Positions 26,521 to 35,697 of a DNA stretch of 64,000 nucleotides are shown piece by piece. Origin of the DNA: Myroides fluvii (GTDB lineage Bacteria > Bacteroidota > Bacteroidia > Flavobacteriales > Flavobacteriaceae). The DNA lies in contig NZ_CP039934.1 in the NCBI RefSeq assembly GCF_009792295.1, forward strand, positions 2,562,501 to 2,626,500, read 5' to 3'. The notes beneath the pieces are model-generated. The model had not been told where the DNA came from. It worked only from the letters and a program-made list of their open reading frames with translations, and did no database searches. Made by a program: the position numbers and the translations under genes. Every line of letters starts with the position of its first letter. Within the stretch, counting starts at the first letter, position 1.

Positions 26521-26949
26521 TCATATACGATAAATACAAATGTAGGAAAGCCGGTCGACGGAATTAAATTTTAATCCATCACTAGCAAAAGGAATAGAAT
26601 AAGAAGCGGTAGGATCAACAGTTTGAAGATCGGTCAAGTAGTTGGAATTAAACCATTTTACTTGAATCGCTGCTCTTTTTTCTTTGGTTTTTGGTGTTGC
26701 TTCGGTTTGTTCAATTTGCAAATTAGATTGAACAGTATGAATACGCGCCATTGGTGAACAACAGATCATATCTGCCATGTTCGTATGACTATCCATACCT
26801 TCCGCAGCACAACAAGGCATCACATCTTCTTCCATTTCCATACAACCAGCCATAACTGTACTCATGTCGTTGCAATTCCAACTAATAATTGGATTGGCCG
26901 TAACCAGTACAGATAAAGAGAGTAATAGGATGGATAAAAATTTCTTCAT
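26521..26949 (-). CDS. Exported Cys/Met-rich protein upstream of the Cus operon
   Basis: 142 residues from the ATG at 26949, chosen because M-K-K-F-L-S-I-L-L-L-S-L starts a clean signal peptide (about 1-20); an ATG 54 bases earlier gives an unlikely hydrophilic leader. The mature N terminus has a cluster of Cys, Met, His and acidic residues: W-N-C-N-D-M, G-C-M-E-M-E-E, M-P-C-C, M-I-C-C-S-P-M. It resembles the short HYC/CC-CC exported proteins found near Bacteroidota copper efflux genes. A periplasmic metal-binding role is inferred from residues and position. It is 271 bases upstream of cusA in the same direction; a TATCTTTG element lies at 26999-26992. Confidence 0.65.
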   Translation of the reverse strand: MKKFLSILLLSLSVLVTANPIISWNCNDMSTVMAGCMEMEEDVMPCCAAEGMDSHTNMADMICCSPMARIHTVQSNLQIEQTEATPKTKEKRAAIQVKWFNSNYLTDLQTVDPTASYSIPFASDGLKFNSVDRLSYICIYRI

Positions 26950-27100
26950 TAATTGGAATGAATGATTAAAAGAGGTGATGTACCGATTACACAAAGATAT
27001 CATTTTTTAGTCTAATAGGAATAACAAGTGGTTTACTTTCTTTTGATTAGGTTTTTTTTTATTTATTCAGTTAATTCGTTTTGTTTTTAATTCAAGAAAA

Positions 27101-27811
27101 ATGAAGGAAAATATTTATAGTGAAGTTTATATACAAGGACTTTTTAATCGAATGAGTAGTTCGTATGAAAGAGTGAATTATTTATCGTCTTTTGGTTTTT
27201 CTTTGCGTTGGCGAAAACAGTTTCTAAAGCCAATACACCTCACGGCTGAAAATGCGCAGATTATTGATTTAATGACGGGAATGGGAGAAACATGGACAGC
27301 CATTCATCGTACTTTTCCCAAAGCTAAACTTACCGCATTGGATTTTTCAGAAGGAATGCTACAGTATGCGCAAACTAAAAATAAAAAGAAATTTAATGCA
27401 CAAGTAGAGGTGACGCTACAAAATGTATTAAGTAACGATTTGCCTTCTGATTTTTACGATGGAGTAACCTGTGCTTTTGGATTGAAAACACTAAACGAAG
27501 AACAAATTCAAATTTTAGCTCAACAAGTAAAGCGAATTTTGAAACCCGGAGGTCAATTTTCTTTTATTGAAGTCTCTGAACCAAATAGTGTTATTTTGAA
27601 ATTTTTATATTCTTTTTATTTAAGTAAGATTATTCCTTTATTGGGAAAAATGCTGTTTGGAGGTGTAAGGGAATACAAAATGCTTTGGGAATATACCAAT
27701 CGATTTAAAAACGCAAAACAAGTCGAGGCAACTTTTCAAGCCGTAGGATTAAAAACAACGTATCAATCTTATTTTTTTGGTTGTGCAACAGGAGTGTACG
27801 GAGAAAAGTAA
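27101..27811 (+). CDS. UbiE/MenG-like SAM-dependent methyltransferase
   Basis: 236 residues. Rossmann-type methyltransferase: motif I is I-I-D-L-M-T-G-M-G-E-T-W (about 54-65, with the usual G-x-G-x loop), acidic motif L-T-A-L-D-F-S-E-G-M-L, and motif III around L-K-P-G-G-Q-F-S-F-I-E-V. The N terminus F-N-R-M-S-S-S-Y-E-R-V-N resembles the quinone methyltransferases UbiE/MenG (demethylmenaquinone). No menaquinone genes are adjacent, and the motif I is not the exact D-V-A-C-G-T-G-D form, so it may methylate something else. The 3' end runs directly into a long tandem repeat. Confidence 0.75.
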   Translation: MKENIYSEVYIQGLFNRMSSSYERVNYLSSFGFSLRWRKQFLKPIHLTAENAQIIDLMTGMGETWTAIHRTFPKAKLTALDFSEGMLQYAQTKNKKKFNAQVEVTLQNVLSNDLPSDFYDGVTCAFGLKTLNEEQIQILAQQVKRILKPGGQFSFIEVSEPNSVILKFLYSFYLSKIIPLLGKMLFGGVREYKMLWEYTNRFKNAKQVEATFQAVGLKTTYQSYFFGCATGVYGEK

Positions 27812-29090
27812 AAATAGTTGACAGTTGACAGTTGACGGTTTACAGTTCAAATCTTCTGAATAGGTAAATTGCCCTTTGATTGGTGGAATAGTTTATGGTT
27901 GACAGTTGACGGTTTACAGTTTACAGTTCAAATCTTCTGAATAGGTAAATTGCCCTTTGATTGGTGGAATAGTTTACGGTTGACAGTTGACGGTTTACAG
28001 TTTACAGTTCAAATCTTCTGAATAGGTAAATTGCCCTTTGATTGGTGGAATAGTTTATGGTTGACAGTTGACGGTTTACAGTTCAAATCTTCTGAAGTTG
28101 ACGGTTTACAGTTCAAATAAATTGCCCTTTGATTGGTGGAATAGTTTATGGTTGACAGTTGACGGTTTACAGTTTACAGTTCAAATCTTCTGAATAGGTA
28201 AATTGCTCTTTGATTGGTGGAATAGTTTATGGTTGACAGTTGACGGTTTACAGTTTACAGTTCAAATCTTCTGAATAGGTAAATTGCTCTTTGATTGGTG
28301 GAATAGTTTATGGTTGACAGTTGACGGTTGACGGTTTACAGTTCAAATCTTCTGAATAGGTAAATTGCCCTTTGATTGGTGGAATAGTTTACGGTTGACA
28401 GTTGACGGTTTACAGTTTACAGTTCAAATCTTCTGAATAGGTAAATTGCCCTTTGATTGGTGGAATAGTTTACGGTTGACAGTTTACGGTTGACAGTTTA
28501 CGGTTGACAGTTTACGGTTGACGGTTTACAGTTCAAATCTTCTGAATAGGTAAATTGCCCTTTGATTGGTGGAATAGTTGACGGTTGACAGTTGACGGTT
28601 TACAGTTCAAATCTTCTGAATAGGTAAATTGCCCTTTGATTGGTGGAATAGTTTACGGTTGACAGTTGACGGTTTACAGTTTACAGTTCAAATCTTCTGA
28701 ATAGGTAAATTGCCTTTTGATTGGTGGAATAGTTTACGGTTTACAGTTGACGGTTGACGGTTTACAGTTCAAATCTTCTGAATAGTAAAGTTGCTCTTAA
28801 TTGGTGGAATAGTTTACGGTTGACAGTTTACAGTTGACGGTTTACAGTTCAAATCTTCTGAATAGTAAAGTTGCTCTTAATTGGTGGAATAGTTTACGGT
28901 TGACAGTTGACGGTTGACAGTTGACGGTTGACGGTTTACAGTTCAAATCTTCTGAATAGGTAAATTGCCCTTTGATTGGTGGAATAGTTTACGGTTGACA
29001 GTTGACGGTTTACAGTTCAAATCTTCTGAATAGTTAAATTGCCCTTTGATTGGTGGAATAATTTGCGAAAAAGCGAAAACACAAAAATAC

Positions 29091-29137
29091 AAATCGAAAC
29101 GAAGTGAAGATTCATCGAACGCCAAAACAAAGTATAA
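29091..29137. repeat. Interspersed 45-bp sequence inside the heptamer array (copy 1)
   Basis: AAATCGAAACGAAGTG then AGATTCATCGAAC and CCAAAA interrupt the array. The reverse complement of 61461-61506, next to the octamer array, matches it over about 45 bases with only a few changes. Confidence 0.8.
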
Positions 29138-29247
29138 ACCTAGTGAGATAAAAAACGAAATAGTTTACGGTTTACAGTTTACAGTTCAAATCTTCTGAAT
29201 AGTAAAGTTGCTCTTAATTGGTGTAATAATTTGCAAAAAAGGGAAAT

Positions 29248-29285
29248 AGTTTACGGTTGACAGTTCAAACCGTCAACCGTAAACT
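29248..29285. terminator. Heptamer-derived hairpin at the 3' end of the 284-aa gene
   Basis: The last heptamers of the array are inverted and form a perfect 14-bp stem (29248-29261 with 29272-29285), nine bases beyond the minus-strand stop codon. There is no long T run, so termination function is uncertain. Confidence 0.4.
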
Positions 29286-29293
29286 GTCAACCG

Positions 29294-30148
29294 TTAACCA
29301 ACATTATATCGAATAACTGCATTGTTTTTAGCGCTTCTTGGGCTGTTAAAAAACTGAGTTAAGCTATAAGGTGATTGCGTTCTTTCACATGTTCTATTAA
29401 TCTCTTCCATAGAATTGGGAGAGAAAAGAAGTAGTTCAAGTGATTTTAAGAAGCGTTCTTTTCGTTGATAGTTTGCCAAGGTATCGCCGTAAAAATATAC
29501 GATATTGTTTTTAAAATCTTCTAGCGATAAGTTGTGTTGTTGTAAGAGTGAAAGTAGTTTTATATCATCGGCAGTTTCTGTTTCTACTAAGTGGTGATAA
29601 ATGGTTTGATGTTTGTTTTTGTCTTTGAGGTAAAAATTAAAGTCCAACAGTAAGTCTTCTAGTTGAGTTTCAATTTTTAAATAGAACAAGTTGACTGTGA
29701 ATTCCCTATTTTCTGAGAGGTGAATCGTTCCAACTAAAGAGCACATCTGCTTGGTTCGGTCTAGACAGTTAAAGTGAATGCAAGTATAAGTGTTGACTGG
29801 CAGATGGTGATACTTATCTTTGATCTCTTGTTGTACCGCAGCGAGTATTTTTTCTCGTTTGTCTTGCTCTATTTTCGAAAATTCAATTTCGCGTATTAAT
29901 TCGCATGCGTGATTTAACGTGATAGAAAATGGAGTTCTATAGGTAATTTTATTTTCACTTTTTTGAAGTTGAGCATAATTAATATGCAATAAAGCTTCAA
30001 ATAAAGTAGAGGTCATAGCTTTAAAATTATTAAAGTGATAGTGCTGAAAAGCAAGGGAATTTAAATTCCCACAGGGGGCAATTTTAGAAAAATGCCGCAC
30101 AAAATGCTGAAGCGTATGTTGTACTTCTTCAAATAATTCAAGTTTCAT
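29294..30148 (-). CDS. Protein of unknown function (284 aa)
   Basis: Not recognised. Soluble, without signal peptide or membrane segments; rich in His, Asn and charged residues. A notable stretch is H-F-N-C-L-D-R-T-K (about 144-152), which superficially looks like a C-x-D-R-T phosphatase loop of Sac-type phosphoinositide phosphatases, but the rest shows no clear fold and I do not assign it. The C terminus is encoded right up to the edge of the repeat array. Codon use resembles neighbouring genes. Confidence 0.65.
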   Translation of the reverse strand: MKLELFEEVQHTLQHFVRHFSKIAPCGNLNSLAFQHYHFNNFKAMTSTLFEALLHINYAQLQKSENKITYRTPFSITLNHACELIREIEFSKIEQDKREKILAAVQQEIKDKYHHLPVNTYTCIHFNCLDRTKQMCSLVGTIHLSENREFTVNLFYLKIETQLEDLLLDFNFYLKDKNKHQTIYHHLVETETADDIKLLSLLQQHNLSLEDFKNNIVYFYGDTLANYQRKERFLKSLELLLFSPNSMEEINRTCERTQSPYSLTQFFNSPRSAKNNAVIRYNVG

Positions 30149-30460
30149 AAGGTTAGCTCGTGTTGTTTGTTTGATTAAAATTACAAGACTGTAGTAAATG
30201 TAATTTCAACGCTAGTTTAGTTAGATTTTCTCAAGATTCCAAATTGAAAACTGACAATATGTTGGTTTTAATCTGTTAAATTACTAAAGAAATTTTTGTT
30301 TTTTATCACGAACAAGAAGGGAAGCTGTTTTTTTTAGCGTTAATTTTTAATTATCATTGTGTAAACTGTGAGTAAATTAAATTAATTTTTTTTACATATT
30401 TTTTTTTGTTATTCTATTTTTAGTGCGGTTTTAGTGCGGTTATCAAGGGTTAAAATGATA
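30149..30460. other. AT-rich intergenic region
   Basis: About 310 bases. A short direct repeat, two copies of TTTTAGTGCGGTT at about 30418-30441, lies just beyond the lipase stop. Nothing else is seen. Confidence 0.4.
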
Positions 30461-31543
30461 TTATTCTCCCAATAAGTACAAATACGCATTAGGCAGGTGA
30501 TGCGACATTGTATTTTCGGGTTTATTAAATTGCTTTTGATACGTTTCGTTTTGGATACCATCTAAAACGATCGGGTTTCCGCAGCGGTTGTAGTTGCTTT
30601 CTTGACGATAGTTCGGCTCCTGTAAGTCAGGTAAAGTTTTTTTGATTTGCTTGAATAAAAAAGGACCTAGTAATTTGGCATAGCGCTTCACGCTTTTTTC
30701 AGCCGGATTATTGACGCGATTGTAGATTCCACGAGCAAACCATCGTTTAGGCCAACTGATTTTTTTGATGCTATGGTCTATATTTTCTTGACTGAATGGA
30801 CTAATAGGGGTGAAGTCCAAAAAACGCTGTGTAGTAGGAGGTACTTCAGGAACCCAATCTTGAGTATTGACTACAGAATAACTCCATTGATTCATTTCTT
30901 TCTCATATTGGTAAGCAAAATAGAGATTCCCCGGTTTAGGTGCTGCTAAAGTGTAGGTTTTAAACTGGATGTCTCGCGGAAGTATATTTTGCTTTTGCCA
31001 CTGTTTGAATTGAGCGGTAATCAAGTAAGCGATTACACCCCCTTGACTGTGACCAGAGATGATGATTTCCTTGTGATTCGCTTGATATAAACTGTCAATT
31101 TTGGGTTTCATGTCTTGCAGTAAATAGACAGAGGCAATGGTCCATCCTGCGTGAACACTCGCTTTTTCATCCGCTGAGAATTGATACGTAACGGGCTGGT
31201 CTGGGGTGAGATATATTGTTCCATTGGCAGGGACCATGGCTGCGTAGTAGTTGGCCAACCAACTAATGCCGCGATTTACAGATCCGCGAATTACAATCTC
31301 GGCTACTTGCTTTTCCTCATTATAATATAACCCCCATTGATTGGTTAATCCCATTTCAGGTGAGCGATAGATGTTTGTGTAATGGGTGAGTTGATACAGC
31401 GTATCGGCCGCATACGGTTTTTGAATATCTTGTGCCAAATGCAAGCTGTGTTTGATCTCTAACTTATCTGCAGTGGGCTTTAATTGTTGTGCAAGAGAAG
31501 ATAAACCTAAAAAAGCAAAACAAATACAAGCAAGTTTTTTCAT
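30461..31543 (-). CDS. Exported class 3 lipase / alpha-beta hydrolase
   Basis: 360 residues. A signal peptide (about 1-19, ending S-L-A-Q) sends it across the inner membrane. The nucleophile elbow is G-H-S-Q-G-G with Ser166; Asp229 in N-T-Q-D-W-V-P and His348 or His349 near the C terminus complete a plausible triad. The order and the T-L-A-A-P-K-P-G strand are typical of class 3 (fungal-type) lipases. Substrate is probably a lipid or ester; no partner gene is adjacent. Confidence 0.82.
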   Translation of the reverse strand: MKKLACICFAFLGLSSLAQQLKPTADKLEIKHSLHLAQDIQKPYAADTLYQLTHYTNIYRSPEMGLTNQWGLYYNEEKQVAEIVIRGSVNRGISWLANYYAAMVPANGTIYLTPDQPVTYQFSADEKASVHAGWTIASVYLLQDMKPKIDSLYQANHKEIIISGHSQGGVIAYLITAQFKQWQKQNILPRDIQFKTYTLAAPKPGNLYFAYQYEKEMNQWSYSVVNTQDWVPEVPPTTQRFLDFTPISPFSQENIDHSIKKISWPKRWFARGIYNRVNNPAEKSVKRYAKLLGPFLFKQIKKTLPDLQEPNYRQESNYNRCGNPIVLDGIQNETYQKQFNKPENTMSHHLPNAYLYLLGE

Positions 31544-31771
31544 GGGTGTAGTACTTTCAATTTGAAACGAATTATACTATAAAAATACAAGATTGAAGTG
31601 ATTAAATGCGTTTTTTAGGGATTTGTTTTTTTCTTTGCTAAAAGAATCTTAGTTTTAGAAATAGAAAAGATGATTTAGTTCGAAAAATAGCGTAAAGTGC
31701 TAAAAATGTCTTAATAAAAGAATCAACTCATCATTTAAACAATACATTTGAAAAGATAAAAAAGAAATGAT

Positions 31772-32374
31772 ATGAAAAAAATAATGTTATTATGCGCAGT
31801 AGTTCTAGGAGGTTTATTTACAATAAGCTGTGAAGGACCTCGTGGACCTCAAGGCACTCCTGGACCTGAAGGACCTCAGGGAGAATATGAATATCCTTAT
31901 GTAGCAGAATACAGCTTGAGCTTTGATCGAAACTTAAATGTGGATATAGCGTCTCAAGTTGTCAAAAATCCTTTTGAACTTCATATTGGCGATGTAGCTT
32001 TGATTTTTATAGAAGATGGCAAGACCAAGAATGGTAATCCGGTTTGGGTTCCATTACCAGCTCGTTATTTTGTGGGTGATGAGGCAAGTGGTAGAACAGA
32101 AGAGTTAGAATATTTTTATAATTTTAGTGCAGATGATTTCGAAATTATTGCACGCGGTAGTACAATGTTGGATTTCTTTGCCAATGCAAGAGGAGAGAAT
32201 GGACCAATTAATCATTTGAGAAATCGTATTTTTCGCGTAGTATTTGTACCAGCTTTAGATCCAGTAAATAGAAATGCTACTCAAGCAACAAGTACAGATG
32301 CAACGCCATTAAGCTATGACGAAGCTGTAGTAAAATACAATTTACAAAAAGTAGAAGTACACAAAAAGTACTAA
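31772..32374 (+). CDS. Lipoprotein with short collagen-like segment
   Basis: 200 residues. The signal peptide ends in the lipobox F-T-I-S-C (Cys20), so it should be a lipoprotein. Right after the Cys comes a collagen-like run of G-x-y triplets (G-P-R, G-P-Q, G-T-P, G-P-E, G-P-Q), followed by a beta-rich domain (about 40-190) of unknown function. The acidic residue at +2 is consistent with surface export signals of Bacteroidota but is weak evidence. Its own terminator follows. Confidence 0.75.
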   Translation: MKKIMLLCAVVLGGLFTISCEGPRGPQGTPGPEGPQGEYEYPYVAEYSLSFDRNLNVDIASQVVKNPFELHIGDVALIFIEDGKTKNGNPVWVPLPARYFVGDEASGRTEELEYFYNFSADDFEIIARGSTMLDFFANARGENGPINHLRNRIFRVVFVPALDPVNRNATQATSTDATPLSYDEAVVKYNLQKVEVHKKY

Positions 32375-32435
32375 TTCCCTTTTTCTAAATAATTAAAGAA
32401 GAAAGAGACGAGTAGATCGTTGTAAACTAGCATAT

Positions 32436-32470
32436 AAAAAGCTCCGAAATAATTTTCGGAGCTTTTTTTT
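32436..32470 (+). terminator. Terminator after the lipoprotein gene
   Basis: AAAAAGCTCCGAAA pairs with TTTCGGAGCTTTTT around a short AT loop, followed by more T. Confidence 0.85.
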
Positions 32471-32556
32471 GTTTTACAAGGTAATAGAGGAGGTGGATTT
32501 AAGGGGTAAGGTGTTTAATTTTGCATTAGGTATGATTTTTTTAGGGGGTATGTGTG

Positions 32557-32583
32557 TTGTTTTTCTATTTTTTATTATTTTTG
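32557..32583 (+). promoter_or_regulatory. Promoter candidate for glutamine synthetase
   Basis: TTG (32557-32559), 16-base spacer and TATTTTTG (32576-32583) match the Bacteroidota consensus and lie about 40 bases before the chosen start codon. Confidence 0.55.
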
Positions 32584-32623
32584 CATAGTAAAAATAGGGG
32601 GTATCCCTTTAAAAAGTGTAATT

Positions 32624-34810
32624 ATGTCAACATTTCGTTTTCGAGCAATTGAAAAAGCAGCCTCAAGAAGTGCTGTGAAGGTAGAAGAACTGGGTAGAAA
32701 ATCATTAATATTTGGCGATCATGTCTTTAATGACAAATCGATGCGCCAATTTTTGACACCCGAAGCTTATCAGGCGGTAAAGAATGCACAATTGGGCATT
32801 AAAATTGACCGTCGATTAGCGGATTACATCGCATTAGGGATGAAAGAATGGGCACTTTCAAAAGGAGTGACACATTATACACACTGGTTCCAACCGTTAA
32901 CAGGAACAACAGCAGAGAAGCACGATGCTTTTTTTGAAACACAATTTGATGGTGATCCTGTAGAACAATTTAACGGAAGTCAATTGGTGCAACAAGAGCC
33001 CGATGCTTCGAGTTTTCCAAATGGAGGGATTCGAAATACATTCGAAGCCAGAGGATATACAGCATGGGATCCTACATCACCAGCGTTTATCTTTGGATCG
33101 ACTTTGTGTATTCCAACCGTATTTATTTCCTATACAGGAGAAGCCTTAGACAATAAAACGCCACTGTTAAAAGCCATCAACGCCATTGATGATGCCGCAA
33201 CAGAAGTAGCGCGTTATTTTGACAAAAACGTAAAAAAAGTAACCCCAACTTTGGGTTGGGAACAAGAATATTTCCTTGTGGATGCTGCTTTAGCTGCATC
33301 AAGACCTGATATCTTGACAACAGGTAGAACCTTATTAGGACATACAGCGGCTAAAGGACAACAATTGGATGACCATTATTTCGGTTCTATTCCTACACGT
33401 GTATTAAACTATATGCACGATTTAGAAAATCACTGTATCTTATTGGGTATTCCCGTAAAAACAAGACACAATGAGGTGGCACCAAATCAATTTGAGTTAG
33501 CGCCTATTTTTGAAGAAATCAACTTAGCGGTGGATCACAACTCCTTGTTGATGGATGTGATGAAGAAAGTGGCTGAGAAACATCATTTCAAAGTGTTATT
33601 CCACGAAAAACCTTTCAAAGGAGTAAATGGATCAGGAAAACACAACAACTGGTCTTTGGCAACTGATACAGGAGTTAATTTATTAAGCCCGAGTAAAACA
33701 CCAAAGAGCAATCTACAGTTCTTGACCTTCTTTATCAATACCATTAAAGCGGTAAATGACAACGAAGAGTTGTTGCGTTCAGCGATTGCATCAGCAAGTA
33801 ATGACCACCGTTTAGGGGCAAATGAAGCACCTCCAGCGATTGTATCTGTATTTATCGGTCAACAATTGACGAAAGTGTTAGAAGAGTTGAAAGAAGTAAC
33901 AGATGGTAAATTATCGCCTGAAGAGAAAACAGATTTGAAGTTAAATGTCGTAGGAAAAATTCCAGACGTCTTGTTAGATAATACGGATCGTAACCGAACA
34001 TCTCCTTTTGCATTTACAGGAAACAAATGGGAGTTTAGAGCCGTTGGATCAACAGCGAACTGTGCAGGGCCTATGACGGTTTTAAATACGATTGTCGCTA
34101 AACAATTAAAAGAATTCAAAATTGAAGTAGATCGCTTAGTAGAACAAGATGGTTTGAAAAAAGACGAAGCAATCTTCAATGTTTTACGTGAATACATCAA
34201 ACAAAGTGAGCGTATTTTGTTTGAAGGAGATGGATATAGCAAAGAGTGGGAGGAAGAAGCGGCACGACGCGGATTGAGTAACCACAAAACAACGCCTGAA
34301 GCCTTAAAAGCAAAAGTATATCCTGAATCTATTGCTGTATTTGAAGAAATGCAAGTCATGACGAAGGTTGAGGTAGAAGCACGTTACGAAATCGAGTTAG
34401 AAGAGTACGTGAAACGCATCCAAATTGAAGGACGCGTGTTAGGTGATATCGCGAAAAATCACGTGATTCCAACCGCAATTAAGTACCAAAACTTGGTGAT
34501 TGAAAACGTAAAAGGATTGAAAGAAATTTTTGGTGAGGAAGAATATAAAGAGTACGCAGAAGAACAATTGCGCATTTTAAAGAAAATATCCTTCCACATT
34601 GCGCAAGTAAATATCAAAGTAGCGGAAATGGTTGATCAACGCAAGATTGCCAATGCGATTGAAGACGTTGAAGAACAAGCAAAAATGTATTGCCATATCG
34701 TAAAACCTTATTTCGATATCATTCGTTACCACAGTGATAAATTGGAAATGATGGTTGATAATGAATTGTGGACCTTGACAAAATACCGTGAGTTATTGTT
34801 TACTAATTAA
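32624..34810 (+). CDS. glnA: Type III glutamine synthetase
   Basis: 728 residues from the ATG at 32624; an in-frame ATG 72 bases upstream lies before the promoter and is rejected. Length and sequence fit GSIII (GlnN type), common in Bacteroidota: N-terminal beta-grasp region, catalytic domain with W-E-Q-E-Y-F, E-V-A-P-N-Q-F-E and V-N-G-S-G-K-H-N-N-W-S, and a long GSIII-specific C-terminal helical domain from about residue 560. It makes glutamine from glutamate, ammonia and ATP in the cytosol. No regulatory gene is next to it. A 110-bp repeat array starts with the base after its stop codon. Confidence 0.93.
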   Translation: MSTFRFRAIEKAASRSAVKVEELGRKSLIFGDHVFNDKSMRQFLTPEAYQAVKNAQLGIKIDRRLADYIALGMKEWALSKGVTHYTHWFQPLTGTTAEKHDAFFETQFDGDPVEQFNGSQLVQQEPDASSFPNGGIRNTFEARGYTAWDPTSPAFIFGSTLCIPTVFISYTGEALDNKTPLLKAINAIDDAATEVARYFDKNVKKVTPTLGWEQEYFLVDAALAASRPDILTTGRTLLGHTAAKGQQLDDHYFGSIPTRVLNYMHDLENHCILLGIPVKTRHNEVAPNQFELAPIFEEINLAVDHNSLLMDVMKKVAEKHHFKVLFHEKPFKGVNGSGKHNNWSLATDTGVNLLSPSKTPKSNLQFLTFFINTIKAVNDNEELLRSAIASASNDHRLGANEAPPAIVSVFIGQQLTKVLEELKEVTDGKLSPEEKTDLKLNVVGKIPDVLLDNTDRNRTSPFAFTGNKWEFRAVGSTANCAGPMTVLNTIVAKQLKEFKIEVDRLVEQDGLKKDEAIFNVLREYIKQSERILFEGDGYSKEWEEEAARRGLSNHKTTPEALKAKVYPESIAVFEEMQVMTKVEVEARYEIELEEYVKRIQIEGRVLGDIAKNHVIPTAIKYQNLVIENVKGLKEIFGEEEYKEYAEEQLRILKKISFHIAQVNIKVAEMVDQRKIANAIEDVEEQAKMYCHIVKPYFDIIRYHSDKLEMMVDNELWTLTKYRELLFTN

Positions 34811-35487
34811 TTGGAGAGAAGAGAGAAGAGAGAGGAAAGGGGTGAATTTTTCTTAGTAAGGAAATATTCTTTCAAAGAGATTTTACATGATGACAGTGCC
34901 GATAATTATTGATTAATGAATTGGAGAGAAGAGAGAAGAGAGAGGAAAGGGGTGAATTTTTCTTAGTAAGGAAATATTCTTTCAAAGAGATTTTACATGA
35001 TGACAGTGCCGATAATTATTGATTAATGAATTGGAGAGAAGAGAGAAGAGAGAGGAAAGGGGTGAATTTTTCTTAGTAAGGAAATATTCTTTCAAAGAGA
35101 TTTCACATGATGATAATACCAATTAGTATTGATTAATGAATTGGAGAGAAGAGAGAAGAGAGAGGAAAGGGGTGAATTTTTCTTAGTAAGGAAATATTCT
35201 TTCAAAGAGATTTTACATGATGACAGTGCCGATAATTATTGATTAATGAATTGGAGAGAAGAGAGAAGAGAGAGGAAAGGGGTGAATTTTTCTTAGTAAG
35301 GAAATATTCTTTCAAAGAGATTTCACATGATGATAATACCAATTAGTATTGATTAATGAATTGGAGAGAAGAGAGAAGAGAGAGGAAAGGGGTGAATTTT
35401 TCTTAGTAAGGAAATATTCTTTCAAAGAGATTTCACATGATGACAGTGCCGATAATTATTGATTAATGAATTGGAGAGAAGAGAGGA
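34811..35487 (+). repeat. Six tandem 110-bp units plus a partial seventh, downstream of glnA
   Basis: Units start at 34811, 34921, 35031, 35141, 35251 and 35361, exactly 110 bases apart, with a partial start at 35471. Each begins TTGGAGAGAAGAGAGAAGAG, continues with GGAAAGGGGTGAATTTTTC and ends GATTAATGAA. The last 40 bases exist in two forms: form A (GATGACAGTGCCGATAATT) in units 1, 2 and 4, form B (GATGATAATACCAATTAGT) in units 3 and 5; unit 6 is a hybrid. Confidence 0.95.
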
Positions 35488-35551
35488 AATTATCTTCACA
35501 AAACCGAACCAAGCTTCATTTTTTGAACGTATCACTTTACTATATAGTGCC

Positions 35552-35588
35552 AAAAAAAAGGGGAATTGCTTTGCAATTCCCCTTTTTT
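35552..35588. terminator. Bidirectional terminator between the array and the IS
   Basis: GGGGAATTGC and GCAATTCCCC around TTT, with an A run before and a T run after. It could end glnA transcription after the array, and before the IS insertion it would also have ended the minus-strand RND operon. Confidence 0.85.
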
Positions 35589-35697
35589 ATTTTATATAAT
35601 ATAGTGAAAATCATTGTTTTAAAGTGTATCTCCTCATTTAGATCATTCACTCTGTACGTCTCTGATATAGGTTGACCATAAAAAAGTCAATTTTCCT

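Larger units (their letters stand above)
27815..29290 (+). repeat. Large tandem array: variable GTTKACR heptamer runs plus a conserved spacer
   Basis: About 16 units of roughly 75-110 bases. Each unit is a run of 3-9 heptamers of the form GTT(T/G)AC(G/A), then GTTCAAATCTTCTGAATAG and TAAATTGCCCTTTGATTGG followed by TGGAATA. Units differ mainly in heptamer number and order; one unit near 28083 is shortened, and later units carry AGTAAAGTTGCTCTTAATT in place of the usual text. It fills the gap between the methyltransferase and the next gene; no gene is credible in it. Confidence 0.92.

Noticed and set aside
28943-29125. 60-codon minus-strand frame beginning M-A-F-D-E-S-S-L-R-F-D
   Set aside because: It lies within the repeat array; a similar peptide (M-E-F-D-E-S-T-L-R-F-D) arises next to the octamer array from the shared 45-bp DNA, and the differences are not mainly synonymous.
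27815-29290. CRISPR array
   Set aside because: Repeats and intervening segments are both conserved between units, heptamer number varies, and there are no cas genes nearby.
32552-32623. N-terminal extension of glutamine synthetase from an upstream ATG
   Set aside because: The extension overlaps the promoter (TATTTTTG at 32576-32583) and is not like GSIII N termini; the start at 32624 gives the normal length.
35466-35675. 69-codon frame across the array end and terminator
   Set aside because: It reads through repeat DNA, a terminator hairpin and the IS left end; no protein features.
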